A stretch of DNA of 64,000 bases from assembly GCF_000526635.1 (NCBI RefSeq), contig NZ_JAGL01000006.1:88807-152806 (forward strand), in the 5' to 3' direction. A model generated the notes under the pieces. That model was not told where the DNA came from, did not search any database, and was given only the letters and a program-made list of their open reading frames with translations. Shown piece by piece: positions 9,168 to 17,827 of this stretch. The stretch is from Aminobacter sp. J41. Its GTDB lineage: Bacteria; Pseudomonadota; Alphaproteobacteria; Rhizobiales; Rhizobiaceae. Each line of letters starts with the position of its first letter. The first letter of the stretch is position 1. Position numbers and translations under genes: made by a program.

Positions 9168-10643
9168 TCACGCCTCCTCGTAGCGCTTGACCCTGAACGG
9201 CTTCGCCGCACTGGTGGTTTCGAGATAGAACCGCAACAGCAGGTTTTTCGCTGCCAGCAGGCGGTACTCCGCCGTCGCGCGCATGTCGGTGAGCGGCGTG
9301 TAGTCGGTCGCATATGCCGCCTGCGCCGCCACGATCGTTTCCTCGGTCCACGGCTGGCCAATCAGCGCCTGCTCCACCGCCCTTGCCCGCTTCGGCGTCG
9401 CGGCCATGCCGCCATAGGCAATCCGTGCGGCGGCCACCCTGCCCTCGCGCACCTGCACATTGAAGGCGCCCAGCGCTGCCGTGATGTCCTCGTCGCGGCG
9501 CTTGGAGATCTTGTGGACGGCAAAATGCGCGTCTGGCGCCGGAAGCGGCACATGGACCGACTCCACGAACTCGCCGGGAGCCCGGTCCTGCTTGCCATAG
9601 GCGATGAAGAAATCTTCGAGCGGGATGCAGCGGCGGACATTCCCGTGCCGCAGCGTGACCGATGCGCCTAGTGCGATCAGCGGCGGCGGCGTATCGCCGA
9701 TCGGGGAACCATTGGCGATATTGCCGCCGATCGTGCCCATGTTGCGCACCTGCTCGCCACCGATGCGGTCGACCAGCGCGCCCAGCGCCGGGACGCGAGC
9801 CGCCAGGAAATCTCGCGCCTGCGTATAGCTGACACCGGCGCCGATGCGGATGCCGTCCTGGTGTTCGGTGATGGTCTGTAGCTCCTCCAGCCCGCCGATG
9901 AAGATGACCGGCGAGATGTCGCGCATTTGCTTGGTCACCGACAGGCCAACGTCGGTTGATCCCGCGACGACAGTCGCCGCCGGCTCGGCGGCGTAGATCT
10001 CGGCGAAATCGTCGACCGAAGCCGGAACGATCAGCCGGTTCTTGCCCGACCCAATCTCGACGCGCGCGCCATCCTTGAGCGCGGCAAGCCGGGCGGCAAT
10101 GTCCGTTCGCTCCTTCGCCAGCAGATCGCGACCAGCCTCGCCATAGGACGAGATCGCGCGGGCCGCGCGCATGATCGACTCGTATCCAGTGCAGCGGCAG
10201 AGATTGCCCTGCAGCGCCTTCTCGATCCGCGCATCAGACGGGCTCGGCTCTCGCATCCACAGCACATAGAGCGACATGACGAAGCCCGGCGTGCAGAAGC
10301 CGCACTGCGAGCCATGAAAATCGACCAGCGCCTGCTGCACCGGATGCAGCCCGCCATTCTCGCCGCGAAGGTGCTCGACCGTCACGACGTGGCAGCCATC
10401 GAGCGAGCCGAGGAAGCGGATGCAGGCGTTGACGGATTCATAGACGAGCTCACCGCCCGTCAGCCGGCCGACCAGCACCGTGCAGGCGCCGCAATCGCCC
10501 TCAGCGCAGCCTTCCTTGCTGCCACGCAGCGACCGGCGCAGGCGCAGGAAGTCGAGCAGCAGTTCGTCCGGCTTGACGTCCGGGAGCGTGACCGTCTCGC
10601 CGTTGAGGATGAAGCGGATTTCGCGGCGAACCGGCTGGGCCAT
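9168..10643 (-). CDS. xdhA: Xanthine dehydrogenase, Fe-S/FAD subunit XdhA
   Basis: 491 residues. The N-terminus holds two [2Fe-2S] clusters: a plant-ferredoxin type set (CAEGDCGACTV) and a second set in a four-helix domain (CGFCTPG ... CRCTGY). This is followed by a FAD-binding PCMH domain (VVAGSTDVGL, IGGNIANGSPIGD) and a CO-dehydrogenase-flavoprotein C-terminal domain. The fused arrangement matches Rhodobacter-type XdhA. It transfers electrons from the Mo site of XdhB to NAD+. It lies 1 base after uraH and 1 base before xdhB, so co-transcription is clear. Confidence 0.94.
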   Translation of the reverse strand: MAQPVRREIRFILNGETVTLPDVKPDELLLDFLRLRRSLRGSKEGCAEGDCGACTVLVGRLTGGELVYESVNACIRFLGSLDGCHVVTVEHLRGENGGLHPVQQALVDFHGSQCGFCTPGFVMSLYVLWMREPSPSDARIEKALQGNLCRCTGYESIMRAARAISSYGEAGRDLLAKERTDIAARLAALKDGARVEIGSGKNRLIVPASVDDFAEIYAAEPAATVVAGSTDVGLSVTKQMRDISPVIFIGGLEELQTITEHQDGIRIGAGVSYTQARDFLAARVPALGALVDRIGGEQVRNMGTIGGNIANGSPIGDTPPPLIALGASVTLRHGNVRRCIPLEDFFIAYGKQDRAPGEFVESVHVPLPAPDAHFAVHKISKRRDEDITAALGAFNVQVREGRVAAARIAYGGMAATPKRARAVEQALIGQPWTEETIVAAQAAYATDYTPLTDMRATAEYRLLAAKNLLLRFYLETTSAAKPFRVKRYEEA

Positions 10644-10644
10644 C

Positions 10645-11010
10645 TCAGCTCCCCCTATAGGTCGAGTAGCCGAACGGCGAGATCAGCAGCGGGACATGAT
10701 AGTGGGCCCGCTCGGCCATACCGAAGCGGATCGGTATCTCGTCGAGGAACAGCGGGTCAGGCAGCTTCGCGCCGCTCGCGCGCAGATAGTCGCCGGCGTG
10801 GAAGACGAGTTCGTAGACACCGGTCTGGAAGGCGTCACCCTCGAGCACAGGCGCATCGCAGCGGCCGTCATGGTTGGTGACAACGTCCTTCACCTTCTGC
10901 CGCGTCTCGCCCTCGATCCGGTAAAGCGTGATCTTCAGACCCGCCGCGGGCTTGCCCGAAGCGGTATCGAGAACGTGGGTTGTAAGCCTCCCGGCCCCTG
11001 CCTGCGCCAT
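10645..11010 (-). CDS. uraH: 5-Hydroxyisourate hydrolase
   Basis: 121 residues starting at MAQAGAGRL; a longer frame to 11151 runs into the intergenic region and is unlikely. It is transthyretin-like, with N-terminal [14 protein letters not shown] (active-site His) and the family-defining C-terminal STYRGS. It hydrolyses 5-hydroxyisourate made by PuuD to OHCU, the substrate of the UraD half of the divergent gene. It is first in the uraH-xdhA-xdhB-xdhC transcript. Confidence 0.95.
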   Translation of the reverse strand: MAQAGAGRLTTHVLDTASGKPAAGLKITLYRIEGETRQKVKDVVTNHDGRCDAPVLEGDAFQTGVYELVFHAGDYLRASGAKLPDPLFLDEIPIRFGMAERAHYHVPLLISPFGYSTYRGS

Positions 11011-11068
11011 AATTTTCTCCTGCCCCGCATCTTCCGGCGTTGGGATTGCCTTCGATCTTCGCAACCTA

Positions 11069-11083
11069 TTGCATCGGATGCAA
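11069..11083. promoter_or_regulatory. Perfect palindrome TTGCATCGGATGCAA in the uraH/puuE divergent region
   Basis: A 15-bp perfect inverted repeat (TTGCATC-G-GATGCAA) lies between divergent uraH and puuE-uraD, 59 bp upstream of uraH and 100 bp upstream of puuE. Its placement and symmetry suit a dimeric regulator controlling both operons. The LysR protein encoded at 4918 is a candidate but no link is shown. Confidence 0.45.
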
Positions 11084-11108
11084 ATGGCAGCGGCGAAAGC
11101 GCCAAAAA

Positions 11109-11118
11109 GACTTTCAAA
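11109..11118. promoter_or_regulatory. Second copy of motif GACTTTCAAA
   Basis: An exact repeat of the 10-mer at 4862-4871, here between divergent uraH and puuE-uraD. Finding it in both divergent promoter regions of the purine cluster is the only support for a regulatory role. Confidence 0.35.
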
Positions 11119-11182
11119 TTTTCCGATGGGAATGCGCCTGCATTTGTTCAATTATCCTGCGGACAAACGAGGACTGAAGGTA

Positions 11183-12616
11183 ATGCGATATCCCAGAGAC
11201 ATGCGCGGCTACGGCCAGAACCCGCCGGACCCGAAGTGGCCGGGCGGCGCCCATGTCGCGGTGCAGTTCGTGGTCAACTACGAGGAAGGCGGCGAGAACA
11301 ATATCCTGCACGGCGACGCCGCGTCCGAGGCGTTCCTGTCGGAAGTGGTCGGCGCGGCGCCCTGGCCCGGCAAGCGCCATTGGAACATGGAGTCGATCTA
11401 CGAATACGGTGCCCGCGCCGGCTTCTGGCGGCTGCATCGCATGTTCACGGAAGCCGAGGTTCCGGTCACGGTCTACGGCGTTGCCACAGCCCTTGCCCGC
11501 TCGCCCGACCAAGTCGCGGCGATGAAGGAAGCGGGCTGGGAAATCGCCAGCCACGGCCTGCGCTGGATCGACTATCGCGATCACGACGAGGAATCCGAGC
11601 GCAATGACCTTCTCGAGGCCATCCGCCTCCACACGGAGGTGGTCGGCGAGCGCCCGCGCGGCATGTATCTCGGCCGCACCTCTGTCTGGACCGTGCGCCT
11701 GTCGGCGGCCGAAGGCGGTTTCGACTGGATCTCCGATACCTATGACGACGACCTGCCCTACTGGCTCGACCACGACGGTCACGGCAATCCGATCCCGCCG
11801 CAGCTGGTGATCCCCTACACGCTCGATGCCAACGACATGCGCTTTGCCACCTCGCAGGGCTTCAACTCCGGCGACCAGTTCTTCGCGTACCTCAAGGACA
11901 CGTTCGACACGCTCTATGCCGAGGGCAAGGCGGGCCGGCCGGCGATGATGAGCATCGGCCTGCACTGCCGCCTGATCGGCCGCCCCGGCCGCGCCGCGTC
12001 GCTCAAGCGCTTCATCGACTACGTGAAGAGCCACGACAAGGTGTGGCTGCCGACGCGCGGGCAGATCGCCGCCCATTGGCGCGAGCATCATCCCTACAAG
12101 CCGCACCCGCTGCGCCCGAGCCGCATGTCGCGCGAAGAGTTCGTGGCAAAGTTCGGCGGCATCTTCGAGCACTCGGCCTGGATCGCCGAGCGCGCCTTCG
12201 ACCTCGAGCTTGGCCCCGCGCACGATTCCGCCGGCGGCCTGCACAACGCGCTCGCGCGCATCTTCCGTTCGGCAAGCGAGGAGGAACGGCTCGGCGTCCT
12301 GCGCGCACATCCCGACCTTGCCGGCAAGCTGGCGCAGGCAAAGCGCCTGACGCCAGAATCAGCCAATGAGCAGGCCTCCGCCGGCCTCGACGCGCTGACC
12401 GATGAGGAGCGCGAGGCCTTCACGCGGCTGAACACGGCCTATGTCGAAAAATTCGGCTTCCCGTTCATCATCGCCGTCAAGGACAACACCAAGGCAAGCA
12501 TCCTTGCCGCCTTCCAGACGCGCATCAACAACGACCGCGACACCGAGTTCGCTACCGCCTGCAAGCAGGTGGAGCGCATTGCTGAGCTGCGGCTGAGAGA
12601 CATCCTGCCAGCCTGA
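11183..12616 (+). CDS. puuE: Fused allantoinase PuuE - OHCU decarboxylase UraD
   Basis: 477 residues starting at MRYPRDMRGYG, with GAAGG a few bases upstream. Residues 1 to about 300 are a polysaccharide-deacetylase-fold allantoinase of the PuuE type (VQFVVNYEEGGE, WEIASHGLRWIDY, GLHCRLIGRPGR). Residues from about 313 to the end are an OHCU decarboxylase domain (HPDLAGKLA, SANEQASAGLD, FPFIIAVK). The two halves catalyse consecutive steps, OHCU to S-allantoin and allantoin to allantoate, so the fusion may pass product directly. It heads a rightward run with ureidoglycine aminohydrolase and ureidoglycolate lyase. Confidence 0.93.
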   Translation: MRYPRDMRGYGQNPPDPKWPGGAHVAVQFVVNYEEGGENNILHGDAASEAFLSEVVGAAPWPGKRHWNMESIYEYGARAGFWRLHRMFTEAEVPVTVYGVATALARSPDQVAAMKEAGWEIASHGLRWIDYRDHDEESERNDLLEAIRLHTEVVGERPRGMYLGRTSVWTVRLSAAEGGFDWISDTYDDDLPYWLDHDGHGNPIPPQLVIPYTLDANDMRFATSQGFNSGDQFFAYLKDTFDTLYAEGKAGRPAMMSIGLHCRLIGRPGRAASLKRFIDYVKSHDKVWLPTRGQIAAHWREHHPYKPHPLRPSRMSREEFVAKFGGIFEHSAWIAERAFDLELGPAHDSAGGLHNALARIFRSASEEERLGVLRAHPDLAGKLAQAKRLTPESANEQASAGLDALTDEEREAFTRLNTAYVEKFGFPFIIAVKDNTKASILAAFQTRINNDRDTEFATACKQVERIAELRLRDILPA

Positions 12617-12628
12617 GGGACGAGACAG

Positions 12629-13456
12629 ATGAGTGACAGAAGCTACTACGCCCCTCACGGCGGCCTGCCGCCCCAGACGGAGCTGCACACCGGCCGCGCG
12701 ATCTTCACCGAAGCTTATGCGGTGATCCCAAAGGGCGTGATGAGCGACATCGTCACCAGCTACCTACCCTTCTGGGACAAGACCCGGCTCTGGATCATCT
12801 CGCGCCCTCTCTCCGGCTTCGCGGAGACCTTCTCGCAATACATCATGGAAGTGGCTCCCGGCGGCGGCAGCGACCAGCCTGAACCCGACGCGGATGCCGA
12901 GGGCGTCCTGTTTGTGGTCGAGGGCGAGATCACCGTTACGCTCGACGGCGAAAAGCACGCGCTCATCCCCGGCGGCTATGCCTATCTGCCGCCTGCAAGC
13001 GGCTGGGCGCTCCGCAACGAACGCTCTGAGACCGCGCGCTTCCACTGGATCCGCAAGGCCTACGACTTCGTCGAGGGGCTGGACGTCCCGGACCCGCTGT
13101 TTCTGAACGAGAAGGATATTGCGCCTTCCATCATGCCCGACACCAACGGTGCCTGGGCAACGACACGCTTCGTCGATCCAGCAGATCTTCGCCACGACAT
13201 GCATGTGACCATCGTCACCTTCGAGCCAGGCGGCGTCATCCCGTTCGAGGAAACGCATGTGATGGAGCACGGCCTCTACGTGCTGGAGGGCAAGGCGGTC
13301 TACAAGCTCAACCGCGACTGGGTCGAGGTCGAGGCTGGCGACTTCATGTGGCTGCGCGCCTTCTGCCCGCAGGCCTGCTACGCGGGCGGTCCGGGAAAAT
13401 TCCGCTACCTCCTCTACAAGGACGTCAACCGCCACGCCAAGCTGGCGTTCAGGTAG
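12629..13456 (+). CDS. allE: (S)-Ureidoglycine aminohydrolase (bicupin)
   Basis: 275 residues with two cupin domains. The first has VEGEITVTLDGEKHALIPGGYAYLPP-type strands around 85-120. The second holds EETHVMEHGLYVLEG with likely Mn ligands (Glu/His), followed by MWLRAFCPQACYAGG near the C-terminus. The enzyme deaminates S-ureidoglycine to S-ureidoglycolate, the substrate of the next gene. It starts 12 bases after puuE-uraD. Its presence implies an allantoate amidohydrolase route rather than allantoicase, but that hydrolase is not in this window. Confidence 0.92.
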   Translation: MSDRSYYAPHGGLPPQTELHTGRAIFTEAYAVIPKGVMSDIVTSYLPFWDKTRLWIISRPLSGFAETFSQYIMEVAPGGGSDQPEPDADAEGVLFVVEGEITVTLDGEKHALIPGGYAYLPPASGWALRNERSETARFHWIRKAYDFVEGLDVPDPLFLNEKDIAPSIMPDTNGAWATTRFVDPADLRHDMHVTIVTFEPGGVIPFEETHVMEHGLYVLEGKAVYKLNRDWVEVEAGDFMWLRAFCPQACYAGGPGKFRYLLYKDVNRHAKLAFR

Positions 13457-13501
13457 GATGGTTGGTGGGGATATCGCCATCTCAACGTGCAGGACGTCCG
13501 C

Positions 13502-14002
13502 ATGAGCAACCGCATCATCACCGCCCGGCCGCTGACGCGCGAGGCGTTTGCCGAATTTGGCGACGTCATCGACACCGACTGCGACACGCACTACCCGATC
13601 AATGGCGGCAAATGCGAGCGCTATCACGATCTGTGCAAGGTCGAAGCGCTGGGCGAAAATGCGCGGGTGCTGGTGTCGATCTTCAAGGGCACGCCGTACG
13701 ACCTGCCGCTGAAGCTCACCATGGTCGAACGCCATCCGCTTGGCAGCCAGGCATTCGTGCCACTGTCGCCGGCACCTTTCCTGGTGATCGTCTGTCATGA
13801 TGAGAACGGCCGGCCCGGCCGGCCGCATGCGTTCATCACCTCGCCCGGCCAGGGCGTGAACTACCCGGCCAACCGCTGGCACGGCGTGCTGACGCCGATC
13901 GGTGCGCCACAGGACTTCGTCGTCGTCGACCGCGGCGGCGATGGCAGCAACCTCGAGGAATATTTCTTCGAGGAGCCCTGGGAAATCAGGCTGCCGGAAT
14001 AG
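13502..14002 (+). CDS. allA: Ureidoglycolate lyase
   Basis: 166 residues starting at MSNRIITARP; a GTG 15 bases upstream is possible but less likely. AllA features include EAFAEFGDVIDTD near the N-terminus, RYHDL, the LVSIFKGTPYDLPLKL core and PANRWHGVL with the conserved His. It splits ureidoglycolate into glyoxylate and urea, ending the pathway. It is the last gene of the puuE-uraD operon. A weak hairpin (TTTCGG/CCGAAA, 14014-14028) follows the stop. Confidence 0.92.
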   Translation: MSNRIITARPLTREAFAEFGDVIDTDCDTHYPINGGKCERYHDLCKVEALGENARVLVSIFKGTPYDLPLKLTMVERHPLGSQAFVPLSPAPFLVIVCHDENGRPGRPHAFITSPGQGVNYPANRWHGVLTPIGAPQDFVVVDRGGDGSNLEEYFFEEPWEIRLPE

Positions 14003-14439
14003 CTTCTTCCACTTTTCGGCTACCGAAAGCGACACCGGACAAGCGCGTCATTGTCGCATTTCGTTGCAACCTGACGTTACGTCATTCGTTTCAGCTGCAG
14101 TTGAATTTCTTCTCCGCGTCGCGGCGGCAGCCCTGAACCCGACGCTACTTCAGCACGATTCTCCCTTGCAGGGTGGTGACTTAGGAGTGGGGCAATCCGC
14201 TATCGGCAGCCATAGTTATACATCTATACATTATATGTATAAATCATCCTTAAGTTGAATCTTACGCGATACACCAAAGCTATTTCCGGACATTAGGCGA
14301 CTAAAAAATACGCCATTACGTGTCGCACAACGCCTTGTGGCCCGGACTATTTTGGCTCCAATATGTCGGCAACGAGGCGCGGTTCACGCAGCCCAAGTCA
14401 ATGGGTCCGACAGATCAATCGGGTGAGGAGCATTACTAC
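14003..14439. other. 437-bp intergenic region, AT-rich in its centre
   Basis: No convincing coding sequence. A weak hairpin follows allA. Between about 14205 and 14310 the base composition turns AT-rich, and the 7-3-7 palindrome described separately lies there. The last ~40 bases carry the leader and GGTGAGGAG ribosome binding site of the ABC-transporter binding protein. A promoter for the transporter operon presumably sits between 14210 and 14400. Confidence 0.6.
14217..14241. promoter_or_regulatory. Palindromic operator upstream of the ABC transporter operon
   Basis: Perfect 17-bp inverted repeat TATACAT-TAT-ATGTATA at 14225-14241, preceded by another exact TATACAT half-site at 14217-14223. 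It lies in an AT-rich stretch about 200 bp upstream of the operon. A 7-3-7 arrangement is common for GntR/FadR-like dimers. No such regulator is encoded next to it. Confidence 0.55.
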
Positions 14440-16032
14440 ATGTCCAGCGAACTTGATTTCTTGAGCCGTCACGTTGCCATGGGTCGTTTGAGCCGCCGGG
14501 ATTTCCTCGGCCGTGCTGCTGCGCTGGGCGTCTCGGCTACCGTAGCGAACTCGCTCCTCGCAAACGCCGTCAGGGCGCAGGGGCCACAGAAGGGCGGCGA
14601 CCTGCGCATGGGGCTAACGGGCGGCGAATCCACAAACAGCCTCGATCCCGCCAAGTGGCTGACTCAGGTGCCGCAGAACTTCGGCTCCACCTGGGGCGAA
14701 CTGCTGGTCCTCCAGTCCCCTGAAGATGGCTCGCCGCAGCCGGTCCTCGCCGAGAGTTGGGAAGCGTCCGATGACGCCAAGGAATGGCGCTTCAAGATCC
14801 GCAAGGGCGTGACCTTCCACAATGGCAAGGAGCTGACGCCGGAAGACGTTGCCCAGACCATCCGCCGCCATTCGGACGAAAAGACCGAGTCCGCCGCGCT
14901 CGGCGTCCTGCGCGGCCTCGGCGACATTGCTGTCGACGGCGACAATGTCGTCTTCAAGCTGGAACATGGCAATGCGGATTTGCCGCTGCTCCTGACCGAC
15001 TACCACCTCGTGATCCAGCCGAACGGCGGCTACGACAAACCGGACGAAGGCATCGGCACCGGCCCCTACAAGGTCGAGGTCAACGAGCCGGGCGTGCGCC
15101 ACGTCAGCACAAAATATGACGGCTACTGGCGCGACGATGTCGGCCACGTCGCCTCGGTCGAGGTGATCGTGATGAACGACGCCACCGCCCGCATGGCGGC
15201 GCTGCAGTCGGGCCAGGTGCACATCATTAACCGCGTCGAGCCACGCACCGTGGCGCTGCTGTCGCGGGCGCCGGGCGTGCACATCGAGAGCACCCCGTCG
15301 AAGGGCCACTACGTGTTCATCATGCATTGCAACACGGCGCCGTTCGACAACCACGACCTGCGCATGGCCCTGAAGCTCGCGATCGACCGCGAGCAGATGG
15401 TCAACCAGATCCTGATGGGCCATGCCACGATCGGAAACGACTTCCCGATCAACGAGTCCTACGCCCTGTTCCCAACCGATATTGAGCAGCGCGTCTACGA
15501 TCCGGAGAAGGCCAAGTTCCACTACCAGAAGTCCGGCCACAGCGGCCCGATCCTGCTGCGCACCTCGGACGTCGCCTTCCCCGGCGCGGTCGACGCGGCG
15601 CAGCTGTTCCAGCAGCAGGCCGCCAAAGCCGGCATCGAACTGCAGGTCCAGCGCGAGCCTGGCGACGGTTACTGGACCGAGGTTTGGAACAAGCAGCCCT
15701 TCAGCGCCTCCTACTGGGGCGGACGACCGACGCAGGATTCGATGTACTCCACCGCCTACATCTCCGGCGCGGACTGGAACGACACCCGCTTCTTCGACGA
15801 GGGCTTCGACAAGATCATCCTTGAGGCCCGCGCCGAGCTCGACCAGAAGCGGCGCGCCGAGCTCTATCGCGAGGCGGCGCTCAAGGTGCGCGATGACGGC
15901 GGCCTCATCCTGCCGATGTTCAACGACTTCATCGACGCCCGTCGCGAGGAGGTCCAGGGCTGGGTCCGCGACCCGAACCACGAAACCTCGAACCTGAGGG
16001 CGGCGACCCGCGTCTGGCTGCAGCAGGGCTGA
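14440..16032 (+). CDS. ABC transporter periplasmic substrate-binding protein (family 5)
   Basis: 530 residues starting at MSSELDFLSR, with GGTGAGGAG 9 bases upstream; an earlier in-frame start at 14320 is not favoured. A twin-arginine signal SRRDFLG (18-24) is followed by a hydrophobic stretch and a likely cleavage at AVRA-QG near residue 46. The mature protein is an SBP_bac_5 (peptide/opine/nickel class) binding protein. It begins a tidy operon with two permeases and a fused double ATPase. The substrate is unknown; adjacency to ureide genes raises ureides as one possibility without proof. Confidence 0.88.
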   Translation: MSSELDFLSRHVAMGRLSRRDFLGRAAALGVSATVANSLLANAVRAQGPQKGGDLRMGLTGGESTNSLDPAKWLTQVPQNFGSTWGELLVLQSPEDGSPQPVLAESWEASDDAKEWRFKIRKGVTFHNGKELTPEDVAQTIRRHSDEKTESAALGVLRGLGDIAVDGDNVVFKLEHGNADLPLLLTDYHLVIQPNGGYDKPDEGIGTGPYKVEVNEPGVRHVSTKYDGYWRDDVGHVASVEVIVMNDATARMAALQSGQVHIINRVEPRTVALLSRAPGVHIESTPSKGHYVFIMHCNTAPFDNHDLRMALKLAIDREQMVNQILMGHATIGNDFPINESYALFPTDIEQRVYDPEKAKFHYQKSGHSGPILLRTSDVAFPGAVDAAQLFQQQAAKAGIELQVQREPGDGYWTEVWNKQPFSASYWGGRPTQDSMYSTAYISGADWNDTRFFDEGFDKIILEARAELDQKRRAELYREAALKVRDDGGLILPMFNDFIDARREEVQGWVRDPNHETSNLRAATRVWLQQG

Positions 16033-16039
16033 CGGGCCA

Positions 16040-16993
16040 ATGCAGATCCTGAAACTCATAGCCCAGCGCATCGCGCTGGGCATCCTGTTGCTTTTCGCCG
16101 TCTCCGTCCTGATCTTCGCGGGAACCGAAATCCTGCCCGGTGACGTCGCGGCCTCGATCCTCGGCCAGTCGGCCACGCCGCAGGCGCTCGAAAACCTGCG
16201 CCGTGAACTCGGGCTCAACGAACCAGCCATCGTCCGCTATTTCACCTGGCTCGGCGGGCTGCTCACCGGCGACCTCGGCACCGCCCTTTCCAATCGCATG
16301 GATATCGCGACCTCAATCTGGCCGCGGCTGAAAAACACGCTGTTCCTAGCCTTTTGGGCGGCGGTCGTGTCGGTGCCGCTCGCGCTCATCCTCGGCATGC
16401 TCGCCGTGCGCTACCGCAACGGCTGGATCGACAAGGCGATCTCAGGCTTCGCACTCGCCTCGACTTCGCTGCCCGAATTCTTCATCGGCTACGTGCTGAT
16501 CTTCTTCTTCGCGGTGAAGCTCAACTGGTTCCCGAGCTTCTCGACTGTGCATGAGGCGATGTCGTTCGGTGACCGCATGAAGGCGATCGCTCTGCCCGCC
16601 ACCGCGCTCACCCTCGTCGTGCTGGCGCACATGATGCGCATGACGCGCGCTGCGATCCTGAACGTGATGCAGTCGGCCTATATCGAGACGGCGGAGCTCA
16701 AGGGCCTGTCACAGTTCGACATCATCCGCCGCCACGCCTTCCCGAACGCCATCGCCCCGATCGTCAACGTGGTGATGCTGAACCTTGCCTTCCTCGTTGT
16801 CGGCGTCGTCGTCATCGAGGTGATCTTTGTCTATCCCGGCATGGGCCAGTATCTCGTCGACCACGTCACCAAGCGCGACGTCCCGGTGGTGCAAGCCGTC
16901 GGCCTGATCTTCGCGGCCGTCTACATCACGCTCAACATGATCGCGGACATTGCGGCCATCGTCTCCAACCCGCGCCTGCGGCACCCACGGTAG
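16040..16993 (+). CDS. ABC transporter permease (DppB/OppB type)
   Basis: 317 residues with an N-terminal membrane segment (LKLIAQRIALGILLLFAVSV), the DppB-like region PGDVAASILGQSATP, and five further hydrophobic segments. The EAA-type loop IETAELKGLSQFDIIRRHAFPNAIAP contacts the ATPase. It starts 7 bases after the binding-protein stop and pairs with the next permease to form the inner-membrane channel. Length is normal for the family. Confidence 0.92.
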   Translation: MQILKLIAQRIALGILLLFAVSVLIFAGTEILPGDVAASILGQSATPQALENLRRELGLNEPAIVRYFTWLGGLLTGDLGTALSNRMDIATSIWPRLKNTLFLAFWAAVVSVPLALILGMLAVRYRNGWIDKAISGFALASTSLPEFFIGYVLIFFFAVKLNWFPSFSTVHEAMSFGDRMKAIALPATALTLVVLAHMMRMTRAAILNVMQSAYIETAELKGLSQFDIIRRHAFPNAIAPIVNVVMLNLAFLVVGVVVIEVIFVYPGMGQYLVDHVTKRDVPVVQAVGLIFAAVYITLNMIADIAAIVSNPRLRHPR

Positions 16994-17002
16994 GAGCGGC
17001 GG

Positions 17003-17827
17003 ATGTTCGACATCAAGACCATCACCGTCAGCGCCTGGATCGGCCTCTTCTTCACCGCTTTGTTTCTGTTTTGCGCGATTTTCGCGCCGTGGATCGCGCC
17101 CTACGGCAAGGCGGAGATCGTCGGCGGGGTGTGGGAGCCGATGTCCGAGCAGTTTCTGCTCGGTACCGACAATCTCGGCCGCGACCTGCTCTCGCGCATG
17201 ATCTACGGCGCCCGCACCACCGTGCTCATCGCCGCCGCAGCGACGGCGCTATCCTTCTCGCTCGGCGCCATCCTCGGCTTCACGGCAGCCGTCGTCGGCG
17301 GCTGGTTCGACACGCTGATGTCGCGCTTCATCGACCTTTTGATGTCGATCCCGACGCTAATCTTCGGCCTGGTGGTGCTGTCGGTGCTGCCTTCGACGAT
17401 CATCACCCTGATCCTCGTCATGGGCCTCCTGGATTCGACACGCGTCTATCGCCTGTCGCGCGCGGTCGCCGCCGACATTAACGTCATGGACTTCGTCGAG
17501 GCGGCCAAGCTGCGAGGCGAAGGCAATGCCTGGATCATCTTCCGCGAGATCCTGCCCAACGCGCTGTCACCGCTCGTTTCGGAACTCGGCCTTCGCTTCA
17601 TCTACGCCGTACTGTTCCTCTCGGCGCTGTCGTTCCTCGGCCTTGGCGTGCAGCCGCCGGAGGCGGACTGGGGCGGCATGGTGAAGGAGAACAAGGAAGG
17701 TATCGTCTTCGGCATTCCGGCGGCGCTGATCCCGGCCGGGGCCATCGCTGCACTCGCCATCTCGGTCAATCTCGTCGCCGACTGGGTGCTGAACCGAACC
17801 TCGAGCCTGAAGGGAGGGCGCGGCTGA
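17003..17827 (+). CDS. ABC transporter permease (DppC/OppC type)
   Basis: 274 residues with an N-terminal membrane anchor and the DppC signature FLLGTDNLGRDLLSRMIYGARTTV. About five further membrane spans follow, with EAA loop FVEAAKLRGEGNAWIIFREILPNA. GGAG precedes the ATG. Its last base is shared with the ATPase start (TGATG), indicating coupled translation. Confidence 0.92.
   Translation: MFDIKTITVSAWIGLFFTALFLFCAIFAPWIAPYGKAEIVGGVWEPMSEQFLLGTDNLGRDLLSRMIYGARTTVLIAAAATALSFSLGAILGFTAAVVGGWFDTLMSRFIDLLMSIPTLIFGLVVLSVLPSTIITLILVMGLLDSTRVYRLSRAVAADINVMDFVEAAKLRGEGNAWIIFREILPNALSPLVSELGLRFIYAVLFLSALSFLGLGVQPPEADWGGMVKENKEGIVFGIPAALIPAGAIAALAISVNLVADWVLNRTSSLKGGRG

Noticed and set aside
14320..14439. 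N-terminal extension of the ABC binding protein
   Set aside because: The extension would place 40 residues before the Tat signal and ignores the clear GGTGAGGAG site before 14440.
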